NCBI GenBank assembly: GCA_945607565.1
Contig: CALYZD010000015.1
Location: 1 to 35,661 of the forward strand
Direction: 5' to 3'
Length of the DNA: 35,661 nucleotides
Source: an uncultured Bacteroidales bacterium
GTDB lineage: Bacteria; Bacteroidota; Bacteroidia; Bacteroidales; Marinilabiliaceae
Shown piece after piece: positions 28,401-31,400 of the stretch (its first letter is position 1; every line of letters begins with the position of its first letter). The translations under genes were made by a program, and so were the position numbers. The notes under the pieces are model-generated. The model searched no databases. It was given only the letters and a program-made list of their open reading frames with translations, and was not told the origin of the DNA.

Positions 28401-31400
28401 GTGGACGGTCAACCAGGAGGGATGCGAGTCGTCGGACGAAGTGGTTGTGGTATCGAACAAGGTGACGGTGGCCACCACGCAGGCCGCACTCACCGTCTGC
28501 GACGGCGCCACGGCCTTCACCGGCAACACGTTCGACGCCAACTACGAGACCGGTACGTGGAAGATACTCGAAGGCTATGCCGACATAGAAGATATCCACA
28601 ATCCTAACTCGACGGCTTCGAACTTCGACCGCGGTCGCAACGTGATGCGCTGGTTGATTACCTCGAACGAGGGCGGCTGCTCGAGCTATGCCGACCAGCT
28701 GGTGTTCAACAACGCCATCGACGTCAACGCCGGCAACGACACATCGATCTGTACGACGCAGACAACCATACGCGCCATCACGCCGCGCACCGACGGCAAG
28801 TGGACCGTCAAGGCCGGCCACGGCTACGGCGTCATCACCAATCCGGACAACTACTCCACCCAGGTGGGCGGTCTGGTCTACGGCGCCAACGTCTTCGTCT
28901 GGACAGTGACCAAAGACGGCTGCTCGTCGAGCGACGAAGTGACTGTCTACAACAACAGTCCGAAACTGGTTGACCAGAACGCGACCAACATTGCCGGTCC
29001 TGACCAGAACAACCTTGTCAACCCCACCACGACCATGGCGGCCGTGGGCGTGGTCGACGGCTATGGCGAAGGCACATGGCAGCTCAAGTTCGGCGGCTGC
29101 GACCCGATAGCCGAGCCACACAACCCGCAGGCCATCATCACAGGCCTGGGTCAGGGCACCAACACCTTCATCTGGCGTGTCGAGAACAAGGGCTGCGTGG
29201 TGACCGACGAGGTGGACATCACCTATGGTTCGGTGACTCCGGCCGAGGCGGGCGACAACGTCTACAACCTCTGCGACGACAAGTACGAACTGCAGGCCAA
29301 CGGTCCGTTCAACGGCGTGGGCAAATGGACGCTGGTCTACGGCTCCGGCACGTTCGACGACATGTACAGCGCCAAGACCATGGTTCGCGGCCTCGACAAG
29401 GGTCGCAACACCTTCCGCTGGACCATCACCTACACCTCGGGCTCCACCAGCGACACCGTCCAGGTATGGAACATGCAGGCTACCGAAGCCTATGCCGGCA
29501 AAGACCGCGTGCTCTGCGCCGACAGCTACGAGCTGCAGGGCAACAAGTACAGCGAGGGTGACAACCGCATCGAGATGCCCGACGGCTCGATAACCGAAGT
29601 CAAGACCCACCAGATGTGGGAAGTGATTTCGGGTCACGGCGAATGGTTCAAGGAAGCCCAGAAGGAAGGCAACCGGATAGACAAGCCGCAGACGCTGACC
29701 ACACCGATAGTCAGCAACCTCAAGCAGGGCAAGAATGTCTTTGTCTACCAGATAACCAACGACATCTGTTCGAGCTTCGACACGGTGGTCATCGTCAACG
29801 ACATGGCCGACAAGGCTTATGCCTGCGGCGCCGGCGTCACCAAGTGCGACACCGTCTACTCGTGCGACGGCACCGCCCGACTCTACCCGAACTCGCCGAC
29901 CTACGGCACCGGCTCGTGGAGAGTGGTGGGCGGCAGCAAGGCCACCTTCGAGGACAACGACGTCTACAACCTCGGTCAGGGCGTCAACGAGCTGATATGG
30001 GAGATCACCACCGAGTCGGGCGGCGAATGTAATTCGTACGACACCGTGGTTGTGGTCAACAACGAAGCCTCGGTAGCCGACGCCGGCATCGACCGGCCCG
30101 TCTGCGGCAGCAACTTCGTGCTCTCGGCCGGCTCGCCCAAGTATGGCGAAGGCACGTGGGAACTCATCTCGGGCGGCGGCCAGTTCGTCGACCCCGTGAC
30201 GGGCGACACCACCAACATATCGCACAACGCCAACACCGACGTGGTGGGCCTCTCGTTCGGCGAGAACCGCTTCCGCTGGACGGTCAACAACCACGGCTGT
30301 ACGACGATAGACGAAGTGGTGCTCGACAACATCTACATCCAGGCCAAGGCCGGAGCCGTGGCGCCGCTCTGCGTCGACACGGTGCAGCTCAACGCCAACA
30401 ACCCGAACCCGGGCGTCGGCATGTGGTCGGTGGCACCGGGCGGCGGACGCGCCGTGTTCGACGACAACAACCTGCAGAACACCGTGGTGCGCGACCTGGC
30501 CAAGGGCTCCAACTATCTGGTGTGGACAATCAACTACATGGACTGCCCGTCGAGCGATACGGTGGTTGTGGTCAACAACAAGCCCACCACGGCCTACGCC
30601 GGCGCCGAGCAGACGCTCTGCGAAGAGAACACGACAGTGCTGCAGGCCAACGAGCTGTCCGACAGCTACGAGAGCGGCCACTGGTCGGTAACTCACGGCG
30701 GCGGCAACATCCTCTATCCCGACCAGGCCACTACGGTAGTCAAGGACGTTCCGTTCAGCAAGGACGGCAACATCTATCAGTGGACCGTGGTCCGCACCTA
30801 CGACGGCTTCTCGTGCTTCTCGGTATCCGACGTCACCGTCTACTATAACAAGATAGAGGCCGACGCCGGCAGCGACCAGCGCTCCTGCTCCGACAGCGTG
30901 CGCCTGCAGGCCAACAACCCCGGCATAGGCATAGGCACATGGACGGCCGTGGGCTCTACGGGTGCAGGCCTCTTCGGCGACCGCAACGACCCGACCACCG
31001 TGGTCAACAGCCTCGGCAAGGGCAGCAACATACTGCGCTGGACCATCAACTACCGAGGCTGCGAAAGCCACGACGACGTCGAAATCATCAACGGCTCGCC
31101 CAGCAAGCCCTACGCCGGCAGCGAGCAGCCCACCTGCGACGACGAGATAACGCTTCAGGCGGCATATCCCGAAGTGGGCACGGGCGTGTGGTCGACCATA
31201 GGCGGCTACGGCAGCTGGGATGCCAACAACATCTACGACCCGCACGCGCACCTCGACTCGATAGGCAAGGGCAACAACACCTATCGCTGGACGGTGACCA
31301 ACAAGACGCCGATACCCATCTACGGCATGGACGGCTCGATAATGAAGATCGACACCCTCTACTGCCGCGACTACGACGACGTCAACATCATCAACCAGAA